DNA of 64,000 nucleotides, taken from positions 1,178,001 to 1,242,000 of the forward strand of contig JADEYG010000001.1 in the NCBI GenBank assembly GCA_016906335.1. The letters are read 5' to 3'. The translations under genes were made by a program, and so were the position numbers. Each line of letters begins with the position of its first letter. The stretch's first letter is position 1. Source of the DNA: Novakomyces olei. Lineage: Eukaryota; Ascomycota; Novakomycetes; Novakomycetales; Novakomycetaceae. This document shows, one piece after another, positions 54,201-64,000 of this stretch. The notes beneath the pieces were generated by a model. The model saw only the letters and a program-made list of their open reading frames with translations, was not told the origin of the DNA and did no database searches.

Positions 54201-56798
54201 TCTTATGAGAATGATTTGGATTGCCAGCACACTCTTGATGAAGAGTATGAACAGCTCACAAAAGACAGACATACTTTGCGAACCATCTTCAAGAGTGGCG
54301 ATGCTCGTTGGCCATTGCCAGTAAATTTGCAGCGTCTGGTGCAAAATGCTCAACAAATTTTCCACATTGACCGTCGCAGTATCTGCAACTTCAGTCCTGT
54401 TGAAGTGGTGGAGAAAGTTCGTAGTCTTTGTGACTCGCTGACTGTTTTCCGTGGCAGCGATAGTATTACAAAAGAAGCTCAGGAAAATGCAACTCTTCTT
54501 ATGCAGATACTACTTCGCTCTCGTTTGGCCACACGAAGAGTGGTGGAAGAATATAGACTAAATAAAATTGCACTTGAATGGATTATTGGGGAGATTTCAT
54601 TCAAGTTTGCTGTTAGTATTGCTAATCCGGGTGAGATGGTGGGTGCCTTAGCGGCACAGTCAATTGGTGAGCCTGCAACTCAAATGACACTCAATACGTT
54701 TCATTATGCCGGTGTGTCATCGAAGAACGTAACTCTTGGTGTTCCTCGGTTGAAGGAAATTTTGGGTGTCGCGAAAAACATAAAGACTCCATCGTTGACG
54801 ATTTATTTAAAACCTGAAATTTCTCGTGATGTGGAATTGGCTAAACAGGTTCAAACCGCGATTGAGCATACATCACTGCGCAAAGTTACGTCTTGCACAG
54901 AGATTTTCTACGATCCGGATCCACAGGATACTGTGATTGATGAGGACAAGGAATTTGTAGAGGCCTATTTTGCTATCCCTGACGAGGAAGTTGAGGCAAA
55001 TCTGCACCGACAGTCCCCATGGCTTTTGCGCTTGGAGCTTGATCGTGCAAAGATGCTGGACAAGAAGCTTACTATGAGTGACGTAGCGGGTAAAATCAGG
55101 GAAAGTTTCCAGCGTGACTTGTTTACGATCTGGTCGGAGGATAATGCAGACAAGTTGATCATCCGTTGCAGAATTTTGCGTGAGGAAAACAAGGACATGG
55201 ACGAGGAGGAAACGGGTCCGGAAGACACGTTTTTGCGAACAATCCAGGGTCACATGCTGGACCAGCTCAACCTCAAAGGTGTCCCGGGTATAACTCGTGT
55301 CTTCATGATGGAGCATAAGAAAACGTATATTGATCAGAACGGAGAGTTCCAAAGGGGCGACGAATGGGTTCTGGAAACGGACGGAATCAATTTTGCCCAA
55401 GTCCTTATTGAAGAAGATGTAGATGAAACGCGTCTGTACTCAAACTCCTTTGTTGAAATTTTGGAAGTGTTGGGTATTGAGGCAACCAGGTCGGCTCTAC
55501 TCCGCGAGCTCCGTAATGTTATCGAATTTGATGGCTCCTATGTGAACTATAGACATCTTGCTTTGCTGTGTGATGTTATGACCTGCCATGGTCATTTGAT
55601 GGCCGTCAGCCGTCATGGTATCAACAGGGCAGAGACAGGTGTGCTCATGCGGGCTTCGTTTGAGGAGACGGTGGAGATACTGATGGATGCAGCTTCTTCA
55701 GGTGAACTGGATCCCTGCAAAGGAGTCTCGGAGAGCATTGTTCTGGGTCAGCAAGCCAGGCTGGGAACAGGAGAGATGGACGTTGTACTGGACGAGAAAA
55801 TGCTTTATAATTATGCCAGCAGTCTGCCTGTGCAAAATTTTGCTGCTGCGGCAATCGCCTTTGGCAAAACGCCTCTTCCTGACGGAGGATCAGCCACTCC
55901 GTACGATGACCGTTCGCCCTTGGCTGACAGTGGCTACATTGGCTCTGATAGCGAGGGAGCTGCCTTTTCACCTATTGTTCAATCTGGTGGCGAGTCTCCC
56001 ACCGGCTTTGGATCTGGATATGCCGATATGATCCAAAGCCCCTACGGAGCTGGTGGAGCTAGTCCTGCGCCCATGTCACCTTTCGGAGCTGTGTCTCCAG
56101 GCTACAGTCCTCAGTCCCCGGGCTATGCTCCAACGAGTCCTTTTGCTACTGCCTCTCCAGCCTATTCGCCAGGTCAGGTTGGTTATGGTATGGCCAGCCC
56201 GGCTCCAAGAGGTATGGCCAGTCCTGGGTTTGCTTTGACATCCCCTTCGTACTCTCCAACCTCGCCAAGTTACACTGCCAAGTCGCCGGCTTACTCGCCT
56301 ACGAGTCCGAGCTATTCTCCGACGAGTCCGGCTTACTCACCGACGAGTCCGAGCTATTCGCCGACGAGTCCGAGCTATTCGCCGACAAGTCCGAGCTACT
56401 CGCCAACTTCTCCTCAGTACTCGCCAACTTCGCCTCAGTACTCGCCAACTTCTCCGCAGTACTCGCCAACTTCTCCTCAATACTCGCCAACTTCTCCTCA
56501 ATACTCGCCAACGTCTCCGCAGTACTCACCAACGTCTCCGCAGGACTCACAAACTTCTCCGCAGTACTCGCCTACTTCTCCGCAGTACTCGCCTACTTCG
56601 CCTCAGTATTCGCCTACTTCTCCCCAGTACTCTCCTACATCTCCTCAATTCTCACCGACAAGTCCGCAATACTCTCCTACCAGCCCGCAATACTCTCCGA
56701 CTAGCCCACAATATTCACCGACTAGTCCTCAGTATTCCCCTACATCTCCTTCTTATGAACCGACATCACCAAAATACTCGCCTACTTCGCCGCGTTGA
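51231..56798 (+). CDS. RPB1: RNA polymerase II largest subunit RPB1 with Gln-rich heptad tail
   Basis: Four exons (51231-51245, 51300-51398, 51473-51568, 51684-56798) encode 1774 residues. The product begins [20 protein letters not shown]. The clamp zinc site is [18 protein letters not shown], joined across intron 3. The catalytic metal-binding loop [11 protein letters not shown] is near residue 475, preceded by [31 protein letters not shown] marks the trigger-loop region. The C-terminal domain occupies about residues 1540-1774. After a degenerate stretch it has 26 heptads of consensus YSPTSPX; 14 are exactly YSPTSPQ, with Gln instead of Ser at position 7. One heptad reads DSQTSPQ. The tail recruits mRNA processing and chromatin factors through Ser2/Ser5/Ser7 phosphorylation; here Ser7 is mostly absent. 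The first exon is 15 nt. Confidence 0.98.
56242..56790. repeat. 21-bp coding repeat of the RPB1 C-terminal domain
   Basis: About 26 tandem 21-bp units encode the CTD heptads. Units in the middle (56400-56600) are more alike at the DNA level (CAGTACTCGCCAACTTCTCC type) than the flanking ones, which suggests recent expansion there. Confidence 0.95.
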
Positions 56799-57246
56799 GA
56801 TTTGTTTGATCTGCCACTTATTATCTCACGTTTTTCAGATTCTTTTGAATGAACGTCTGCTATAGCTACATATACATATACTAAAAATTTTTGTTGGGCC
56901 ATAATTTATTTATTTGATCAGGATTTTGACCATACGATGTCTATTAGACTGGTTTTGCGAGCAGGCTAAGAAACGGTTGGTCTCGAAAGTGATTGGGAGG
57001 TAGGCTTTGAATTTAGCAGCCAATCTATAGTAATAGGCTTTTGTGTAAGGGTTAGTTAGGGTTAGTTAGGGTTAGTAAAGACTAATTCAGGGTTAATAGA
57101 TTGCGCAACCCTAGCTAACCCTTTTACCAACATTCCTCAGCTAAAGGCAAAAACCAATTATACAAATACACCTTCCATATAAAGATTAAGGTGCGAGACG
57201 AGAGCTATGTATTTTATTAAAACACGCTGAAAGTGCGACATGAGTA
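56799..57246. other. 450-bp intergenic region between RPB1 and SWD1 with telobox clusters
   Basis: Contains the RPB1 3' flank and the SWD1 promoter. Telobox-like units are in both orientations at 57047-57124. No exon. Confidence 0.55.
57047..57124. promoter_or_regulatory. Telobox-like cluster upstream of SWD1
   Basis: GGGTTAGTTA occurs in tandem from 57049 to 57075 (three TTAGGG-type cores). It is followed by CAGGGTTAAT and then by an inverted AACCCTAGCTAACCC at 57107-57121. It ends about 120 bp before the SWD1 ATG. This is the best example of the ten-base periodic motif in the window. Confidence 0.65.
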
Positions 57247-58942
57247 ATGAACTATGAGCTGTTGGCACCGTTCGCACAGGACTATCCAGAATCTTTAACA
57301 AGGTCCATATTTGCAGGTCATGCGACAGCGATTCGCTTTAACCGTAAAGGCGATTACCTGGCAGCGGGATTGGTTGATGGTGGAATTGTAATTTGGGATC
57401 TTGCGACATGGAAGGCGGCGTTTGTCCTTCGTGGACATACGCGTACCATCCAATCAGTGCGGTAAGATTCTAATATGAAATCACGTCAACTAATATCAGA
57501 TGGTCGGATGATGGCCGATATCTGCTCTCAGCTGCTCGCGACTCGAAGATAGTTCTTTGGGATTTGGAGACGCGTACAGAAAGATATACCATTCGCACTA
57601 ATTCTCCTGTATGGATGGCTGATTTGCACCCCAATGATATGTATGGTTTGATTGACTCTGGTTTGTTGTAATTGGCCTTTACTTTTCATGAGTTTATTCT
57701 GTTTTTAAGTTTTTTGTTTTCAGGTTAAATTCGTTTCCAAAATGTTTTACGTTTGCTGTATCGTCTGTATGAAATTCTGTTTTCTATTGTGTAATATAAA
57801 CTTCCTTTCAACTATCGCGTATTTCTCTTTTGTTCTGTTTTTGAGAATAAAATTATGCATCTGTCTTTTTTTCAATTGCTCGAGCTAATTTCAGAAACAC
57901 TGTTTGTGCTGCCTTGGTAGACGAAAACCCTATGCTTGTACATGTTAATGAGGACGGTATTCAGAGGGCAATATTACCCTCCCAGCCAATTGCGGCTGGT
58001 GCTGAAGCAAATGGCGCACAGTCACGGCAACAGCTTACCTTAGTATGCCAGTTTGATCCTTCTGGAAAATATATTTATGGGGGGACTTCGCGGGGATGGT
58101 TAAACGTGATTGATTATGACACTTGCGAAATTGTGCATTCATACAGGATAACTGCTTCAACGTTGAAAGAAATAAGGTTTACGCTTAGTAAAAAATTCAT
58201 GGTGACAAATTCTACAGACAGAGTCATCCGAACAATGCCCACATACCCACATCGAAGGGCCATGTCAGATGACGAGGAGGAAAAAGAAGACGAAGAAATC
58301 GATCAGGAAATGGATGATGTAGACGCAGATGAAAAGGAGCGTCATGAGAAAAAAGACGATTTACAAATAGAGCACAAGTTTCAAGATCAAATTAACAGGT
58401 TGCAATGGAATTCTTGTGCCTTTTCTGCCAACAGCGATTATGTAATGGCCTCCACTTATCAGAGTACGCATGATATCTACGTTTGGGAAAGGAATATGGG
58501 CAGTTTAGTGAAGATTTTGGAGGGTCCTCGAGAAGAACTTACAGATATTGACTGGCATCCGGTGCAGCCAATGGTGGCTGCTATTGGGATAGACACCGGT
58601 GCTATTTATATTTGGTCGGTTGAACACGTAGAATCCTGGAGTGCTTTTGCACCTGACTTTACTGAGCTCGAAGAAAACGCTTTTTATGAGGAAAGGGAAG
58701 ACGAGTTTGATATCTTACCGGGCGACAATGGACTCCGAAAGCAAAAGCTTCCTAACACTTTAGAAGAACAAATTAGTGTGGTGGGATCCTTTCAGCCGGA
58801 CATATTTATAATGCCTGTTGCTTTGGAGGATGATAGCGGCGTAGCTGACCCTGCACAAGACGACGAGGCCCCCGTTATTGAGAGCAATGGCAAGATTTTA
58901 TCACAGGATCTTCCAGAAACTGCTCGCAAGCGCAAGCGGTGA
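57247..58942 (+). CDS. SWD1: SWD1/RBBP5-like WD40 subunit of the COMPASS H3K4 methyltransferase
   Basis: Three exons (57247-57461, 57500-57640, 57895-58942) encode 396 residues. The product starts MNYELLAPFAQDYPESLTRS. It shows the first blades ATAIRFNRKGDYLAAGLVDG and VIWDLAT...LRGHTRTIQSVRWSDD, then VLWDLETRTERYTI, GKYIYGGTSRGWLNVID and ASTYQSTHDIYVWERNMGSLVKIL. IDWHPVQPMVAAIG and FAPDFTELEENAFYEEREDE are also present, as in RBBP5. An acidic insert (DDEEEKEDEEIDQEMDD) interrupts the propeller. The hinge after the propeller contacts SET1 and Swd3/WDR5 in COMPASS. Intron 1 is 38 nt and intron 2 is 254 nt. Confidence 0.93.
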
Positions 58943-59089
58943 AGAAAGGAATTAGATAAATATTATGTGCTCCATTTTTCAATAGACTTATTTTTCCAGG
59001 TTCTTAAATTTAACCAGAACATTTTTTGTGGGGGTACAAAAATCTAATAGTACTAATAAATAGTGCGCAATCTCGCTTTCTAGTGCATC

Positions 59090-59112
59090 AGGGCTAGGGT
59101 TAGTTAGGGTTG
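59090..59112. promoter_or_regulatory. Telobox-like units between SWD1 and OTU2 3' ends
   Basis: CAGGGCTAGGGTTAGTTAGGGTT lies between two convergent genes, so it is not an obvious promoter element. This is a caution for the purely promoter-based reading of the motif. Confidence 0.5.
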
Positions 59113-59176
59113 TGAGTTGCAGTTGTAAAACGGTAGATTAATTATCAATTTTTGACAATCTATAGGACAACCTTCT

Positions 59177-60169
59177 CTACCGTTCGGCGCGCAGACTGTT
59201 ATAATGCGCTCCCAGGCCATACATGTGACGATAGTAGCTTAAATAAACGTCGACTTCTGCATGCGAAGGATCCCCCTGGACCTCGTACCGGTGAGGCCCC
59301 GCCTGTACAAGCCTAATATTGACGTGCAATGCTCGAGCAAGAGCCAGAATCTCCATTTCTCCACCCCATTGAGGTGTATTCTCCACCATTGAAGCGTAAT
59401 CATTCATATCGCGCAAGCTATCTGCCTCCTCTTGAGCAGCAAGAAAAGGCTCAAAATCATCACTGTTCATCCTCAAGTACTCGGCCGTAATTTGCCTCAG
59501 CTGCGGCACAGAGTACACTTGACCCTTTCGTTCCCGCAGCTGGTCGGCAAGTGCTGCGTACAAACAGTGTCCATCCGGTGTGATTTGATGTTCCGTTAAT
59601 TTTAAGGCACGTAGCATTGCACCAACAGATTCTAATTCGGCTTTGCGGTGATCCGGAGCAATACTCGCCTCTGCTGCCGCCTGCTTCCTAGCTTCTGCCA
59701 TTTCTTGTTCTCGCCGGGCCAAACGCGCCTTTTGTCTATTTGGTTTCTTTTGCCTTTGCGACACTGGTGGGCCCTGCTCGCTTTGCAAAACAGGGGTATT
59801 CAAAGTATTGGAGACGCTATTAATATCAGCGTCCTGTACGAGCTGGGCCAGTAAAGCCGCCGGGTCCAGCTCAGTGCCGATTGTCTCTTTGGCACTAGTA
59901 GAATCATCTTTGCTGGCTGTCAAATTGCCGTGTTCAGGTAAAGCCTGTACTCTGCTCTGCTCTGTACTATTAAGCTCACTGTTTTGCTGTAATTCACTTT
60001 TTTGCCTATGCAGCAGTTCGTCTTCCATCTTTTTGATTTCAAGCTGTGCCTCTTGCTTTGCCTTTTTAGAGCCTCCCGAGGCGGCACGCTTCATGCCCAT
60101 GATTTGAGCCTGTAAAGATTTACGTTCCTGCTTATGCCTTTCCAGCAGGAGATTTGGCGCTGTAGACAT
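59177..60169 (-). CDS. OTU2: OTU-domain deubiquitinase (OTU2/OTUD6-like)
   Basis: This intronless gene encodes 330 residues. The N-terminal coiled coil (LLLERHKQERKSLQAQIMGM, then basic KKAKQEAQLEIKKMEDELLHRQ) is the standard start of OTUD6B/Otu2 proteins. The OTU protease domain covers about 185-330. Its active-site loop is PDGHCLYAALADQL (Cys near 202), EYLRMNSDDFEPFL is the following helix, and the His lies in GLGAHYNSL at the C-terminus. Yeast Otu2 removes ubiquitin from ribosomal proteins during 40S recycling, so a translation-linked role is likely. The start at 60169 agrees with homologues. It overlaps the end of a smaller same-strand frame (60446-60132). Confidence 0.92.
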   Translation of the reverse strand: MSTAPNLLLERHKQERKSLQAQIMGMKRAASGGSKKAKQEAQLEIKKMEDELLHRQKSELQQNSELNSTEQSRVQALPEHGNLTASKDDSTSAKETIGTELDPAALLAQLVQDADINSVSNTLNTPVLQSEQGPPVSQRQKKPNRQKARLARREQEMAEARKQAAAEASIAPDHRKAELESVGAMLRALKLTEHQITPDGHCLYAALADQLRERKGQVYSVPQLRQITAEYLRMNSDDFEPFLAAQEEADSLRDMNDYASMVENTPQWGGEMEILALARALHVNIRLVQAGPHRYEVQGDPSHAEVDVYLSYYRHMYGLGAHYNSLRAER

Positions 60170-60446
60170 GGCGGAAATCGTCCAGCACTGCCGATGGCTT
60201 TTTTGCAGATGCCTCGGTGCTTACAGCCTCCTCGTTCGGGCCCGAGTCGGCACTGTCGGCAGACCGACCGTCGCTCGTAAGGTTAAGAGACTTTCCGTTA
60301 ATTGCGCCCAGAGGAATCGCGGGATCTGGACCCGTAGACAGGGCGACAAGTGCCGCAGTAATTATAAGTATGTTTCCAGCAGTATTGCGCGCGCCCCGTT
60401 TTATTTGGAAAGGCCAATATGATCGTAACCAGTGCAGTGCGCCCAT
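60132..60446 (-). CDS. Possible small single-span membrane protein, overlapping OTU2
   Basis: A 104-codon frame from an ATG at 60446 ends 38 bp inside the OTU2 coding region in a different frame. The product would have a basic start (WPFQIKRGARNTAG), one hydrophobic helix (NILIITAALVALSTG) and a hydrophilic tail ending RHVYSAKSPAGKA, which is the layout of a small mitochondrial inner-membrane protein. Composition looks protein-like, but I do not recognise a family. A GTAAGC/TCTACAG pair inside it could be an intron that removes the OTU2 ATG. It could equally be an upstream ORF of OTU2 or chance. Confidence 0.3.
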   Translation of the reverse strand: MGALHWLRSYWPFQIKRGARNTAGNILIITAALVALSTGPDPAIPLGAINGKSLNLTSDGRSADSADSGPNEEAVSTEASAKKPSAVLDDFRHVYSAKSPAGKA

Positions 60447-61009
<563 letters not shown>

Positions 61010-62601
61010 ATGCCGCGTAAGTATCTCGCTTTAAAATACCACTAACCTTACCAGCCTCTCTGAGTGCGAATACTATGGTAGTCCAGCCGGCGGGCACGAA
61101 TGGATCCGGGACTGTCTCCTTTATCGACACTGTCCCCGAGAGCCTTACCTATGGCGCCCGCTTTCCCACGTTGGAGACGGTCGACCTCTACGGGGCCGAC
61201 AACAGCGTGTATGCTGGCGTCGCCTATGTCCCAGACACTGGCGGTATGTGCCAAGGCTCTGCGGTCCGTGTTCCCGATAATGCGCCTCGGTTAGCTGATA
61301 TGTTTGACGGGTACCGCGTAATTGCCGTTCATCCTCTTGATTCCTGCTTCGAGTCGGTTATTATGCAAGCACGGCTCGATGGAGCCAGTGGACTGCTTTT
61401 TTATAATACTACGGAGCCCAGGACGGGTCCGAGTGCACGGGAATTGCACGGGTACGGGGCCAATGTGCCTACTTTTATTCTCAGTGCGGAGGAAGGCAGT
61501 GCCCTTATGGCGGGTCTTGCACAGTACTCGACCGGTATACAAAACGTTACAGGGCCAGCGCGATCTGAGCTGGAGCAGCGGTACGGACCTGACGATGTTT
61601 TACGGGTCGTTGTCTCTGTGGACACGGAGCATCGTGCTCATGTCCCCGAGTATTGGCTGTTTTTGCTGGTAATTATTGCCGTGCTCACGCTTGTTATTCT
61701 CGGTATTTCCTTGTACATGCACACTAGCCAGATAATGGCCCGCCGCGACTTGAGGCGGAGACTCAGTGCTGGACAAGTGAACCTGGAGGCGCTTGGGTTT
61801 AAAAAGCTTACGGCCAGTAAAAAGATTATAGACGCTATGCCTGTCTACGTGTACGGGGGCTCGAGTATGGACGGTGCTGCACCGTTGGCAAAACGTGTAT
61901 CTATCAAGAGCACAAGTGCTCAGAGCGATAATACGCCCGTGCCTGGCCAGACCAAAACGGATGATTGTGCAATTGAAGTTAAAATTGGTGATAATAGTAC
62001 TATCAACACGGGGCCTGCTGATGGCGATGACAACGAGCTGAAGCAGAGCAGAAGCGTCGGCAGCAGCAAGAGCACAACTACTGGCTTGGCACCAAAAACC
62101 TGTACCTCTGAGCTTGACGCATATGACCAGACAAGCTGTGCTATTTGCCTAGAGGATTATGAGACTGGAGTCACTGTCGTACGCCAATTACCGTGCCGGC
62201 ATATTTTCCATCCGGCCTGTATTGATCCTTTCTTGGAGAAGGACTCGTGCTTGTGCCCTTTGTGCAAGCAAAGCGTTCTCCCCAAGGGTTATGTTCCGGA
62301 ACACATAAGACTTACCACGTCGATGGTTGTCCGAGAACGTCAGTACCGAATGCGAAATGGTGGTGGCAATAGTCGATCATGGGACACGTCTGCTGATCTG
62401 CTAAGCCGTGGTCGAAGTCGTCATCTGCATCCGACACAGCAGCAGCCGCAAGAGAGCGGTGCAAATGGCGGTAATACCGCTGCTGAAATAAGACCAGAGT
62501 CGAGATGGACCCGATTTTTGCACGCACTTTTCCCAGTAATGGCAGAACGTGAATTGGTTCGAAGAATTAACCGTCAGGGCACGATGAACGGGACGGCTTG
62601 A
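61010..62601 (+). CDS. PA-TM-RING ubiquitin ligase (RNF13-like)
   Basis: The main exon 61055-62601 is certain. A 7-nt first exon (61010-61016, ATGCCGC) with a GTAAGT donor and a CTAACCTTACCAG acceptor gives 517 residues. A lumenal protease-associated domain covers about 30-185 (YGARFPTLETVDLYG, GASGLLFYNTTEP, VPTFILSAEEGSALM). One membrane helix lies near 200-225 (WLFLLVIIAVLTLVILGI). A RING-H2 finger at about 364-410 reads CAICLEDYE...LPCRHIFHPACIDPFL...CPLC. Such ligases sit in endosomal, Golgi or vacuolar membranes. The lumenal topology requires a signal peptide, but MPPSLSANTMVV has none, so a further upstream exon is probable. The linker between TM and RING is Ser/Thr-rich. Confidence 0.88.
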
Positions 62602-63446
62602 GTTGATTGCAGTTATATGTAAATTGCTTAGAAGCTTTTTTGTTTATTTATTTTTCCGCAGAGATCTTAAATATTTGAGATACGCATGTATATCATATAT
62701 GCATTCAAAATTATGTCTTTTGATTTATTCATTCATTTTTTAAAGCACTGGCTGCAGCTGGTTGCTGCAGCTGATTGCTATTTATTGGCGAGTCGTTTAA
62801 TTTATGGGTTTAAAGAGCGGATCTCGTTTGATCGGGAAGAATTCATGTTTAGCAGAACTTTGTTGTATGTTTGCAAAATAATGTTTAATTTAAATAAAAC
62901 CCCTTTTGCATTGCTCAATAAATAGCCCATAGTCGGCATCTTACTTTGCTCTTCTCTAGTCCATCAAAAGATTGGTTTGGAGGCGATTGACTTGCCTCGT
63001 TTCCCATTGCCGACAGACTGCTATTAAACAGGGACGTCATATTTGTCCCGGCACGTGTTTCTTGATTACTAGGGATAGGGTTAGGGTTAATTCTAACATT
63101 TTAGCTCTTGACAGATTGAATTGTTACCAATATCTGTACTGTAACCTCGAGTCGGGTTACACAGGCAGATTAGAGTAAGCGATTGGAAAGTAATTTAAAT
63201 AAAAGACAGATTTAATATATTTCATATTATAATCAGTGTATAAAGCAGCTTTAGGGGTAAATTATATACGACTCAAAAGTTCAGAGCGCTATACCCAAGT
63301 TTTACTTGATACTTTGTTCTCGTACCGCGTTTTACGACATTCGTAAATAAACATTAGGAGACACGCGCGATCGGCTGCGATTTTGGCCTTTTGTAACTGC
63401 TATAGCGCACTTTAATCGTGCAATACTGACCGGGCGCAGCAGCGCA
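62602..63446. other. 845-bp intergenic region, telobox-like unit only
   Basis: 3' flank of the PA-TM-RING gene and promoter of the last gene. A telobox-like stretch is at 63071-63090; no exon recognised. Confidence 0.5.
63071..63090. promoter_or_regulatory. Telobox-like TTAGGG units upstream of the last gene
   Basis: AGGGATAGGGTTAGGGTTAA contains consecutive GGGTTA cores at six-base rather than ten-base spacing, the canonical TTAGGG form. Confidence 0.5.
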
Positions 63447-64000
63447 ATGGAGGCGAATGACTTGTCTGCCAAATTTGATGGGGTATGGCTGAGAATGACG
63501 GCAGTTTTCTTTTGTTTATTTGATTACAGTTCCATTTTTTTTAGAACCATGACAGTGTTTGAGTAAAGGTTATTTGATTAGACTTTGAGTCGAGGCACTA
63601 TACATGTTTCAAAATACCACTAAAACTGGCTCTTACTGCTGAAAAGTTTGAATCCAGTAGCCGATCAATTCAAGTCTTTTGCCGCCTGATCTGACCCTTA
63701 TAGCTCGTGAGCGCTCATGTTCTCGTGGCCGAGGCCTATGCCGCCTTAAGCCGGGCTCACCGAGACTTTGCGTCGTCAATGATAAGATCAGGTCCGCATC
63801 CGCTTATATCCGATAGCAATGTGGCCGCTGCCGCTTTGCCGCTGGATACGGGTCTGCATACGTTTTCTCCTCCAAATGGATCTGTCCCTGTACAACAAAA
63901 TGCACCTCAGCAAGGCAGCAAAGGCGAGGCCAATAAACAGACGGCGGCAAAGGCCAAACAGCCTCGCAAGGAGAGCGAAAAGGAAAAGGAAAAAGCTGCT
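63447..64000 (+). CDS. Unidentified gene, 5' part, runs off the right edge
   Basis: A first exon (63447-63482) encodes MEANDLSAKFDG. A 221-nt intron with a GTATGG donor and a CTGACCCTTATAG acceptor leads to an exon open to the window end (63704-64000). The joined product reads KFDGLVSAHVLVAEAYAALS in helical style, then RDFASSM, a Pro/Ala-rich linker and a very basic stretch (KAKQPRKESEKEKEKAA). The pattern of an N-terminal helix followed by a Lys-rich segment recalls HMG-box proteins of the Hmo1/Nhp10 type just before the box. That is a guess, since the decisive region is outside the window. The splice phase is consistent. Confidence 0.55.

Overview
The window is nuclear DNA of a fungus. The evidence is a trifunctional HIS4, short GT-AG introns (often 34-55 nt) with a CTAAC/CTGAC branch site close to the acceptor, an RPB1 with a heptad tail, and fungal families such as the UPF0658 Golgi protein, a Dal5-type permease and a single-chain urease. 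Introns are frequent, and urease is present, so a Saccharomyces-type yeast is unlikely. The exact lineage cannot be read from the window. No bacterial features, CRISPR arrays, rRNA or recognisable tRNA genes were seen.

Layout. 1-610: 5' end of an oxysterol-binding-protein gene (minus). 2.2-7.2 kb: tricalbin. 7.5-10.6 kb: ankyrin-FYVE-RING ubiquitin ligase. 11-14.5 kb: divergent UTP17 and RPB10. 15.9-17.4 kb: CDC20/SLP1. 18.6-19.7 kb: SGT2. 20.3-21.1 kb: proteasome beta3 (PUP3). 22.1 kb: unknown ORF. 23.2-24.9 kb: Dal5-like transporter. 26.1 kb: VPS28. 27.1-28.3 kb: WDR89-like protein. 28.6 kb: THG1. 29.7-32.3 kb: HIS4. 32.6 kb: TAF9. 34 kb: DsbA/FrnE-like protein. 34.9-37.2 kb: BRO1-domain protein. 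37.6 kb: Sec61beta. 38.3-39.6 kb: PAF-acetylhydrolase. 39.9 kb: COA8. 40.8-42.2 kb: Golgi membrane protein. 42.5-43.5 kb: IPK1. 44.2-45.15 kb: a cryptic intron-rich gene reconstructed here. 45.7-46.6 kb: PP4 regulatory subunit 2. 46.8-50.1 kb: urease, eight exons. 51.2-56.8 kb: RPB1. 57.2-58.9 kb: SWD1. 59.2-60.2 kb: OTU2. 61-62.6 kb: PA-TM-RING ligase. 63.4 kb to the edge: start of an unidentified gene.

The genes are mostly housekeeping: transcription (RPB1, RPB10, TAF9, SWD1), ribosome and tRNA biogenesis (UTP17, THG1), ubiquitin/proteasome (PUP3, CDC20, two RING ligases, OTU2), membrane traffic (tricalbin, ORP, VPS28, BRO1, Sec61beta, SGT2) and nitrogen or amino-acid metabolism (urease, Dal5-like permease, HIS4). 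I see no functional cluster.

The most striking signal outside genes is a repeated 10-bp unit, GGGTTAGTTA or its reverse complement. It occurs singly or in short tandem runs at about ten intergenic sites, mostly promoters. It looks like a telobox-type regulatory element and resembles a telomere repeat unit. The second is the hidden gene at 44.2-45.15 kb, whose seven short exons keep one reading frame across six introns. Long AAT, AAAAT and TTTTA microsatellites sit in several intergenic regions.
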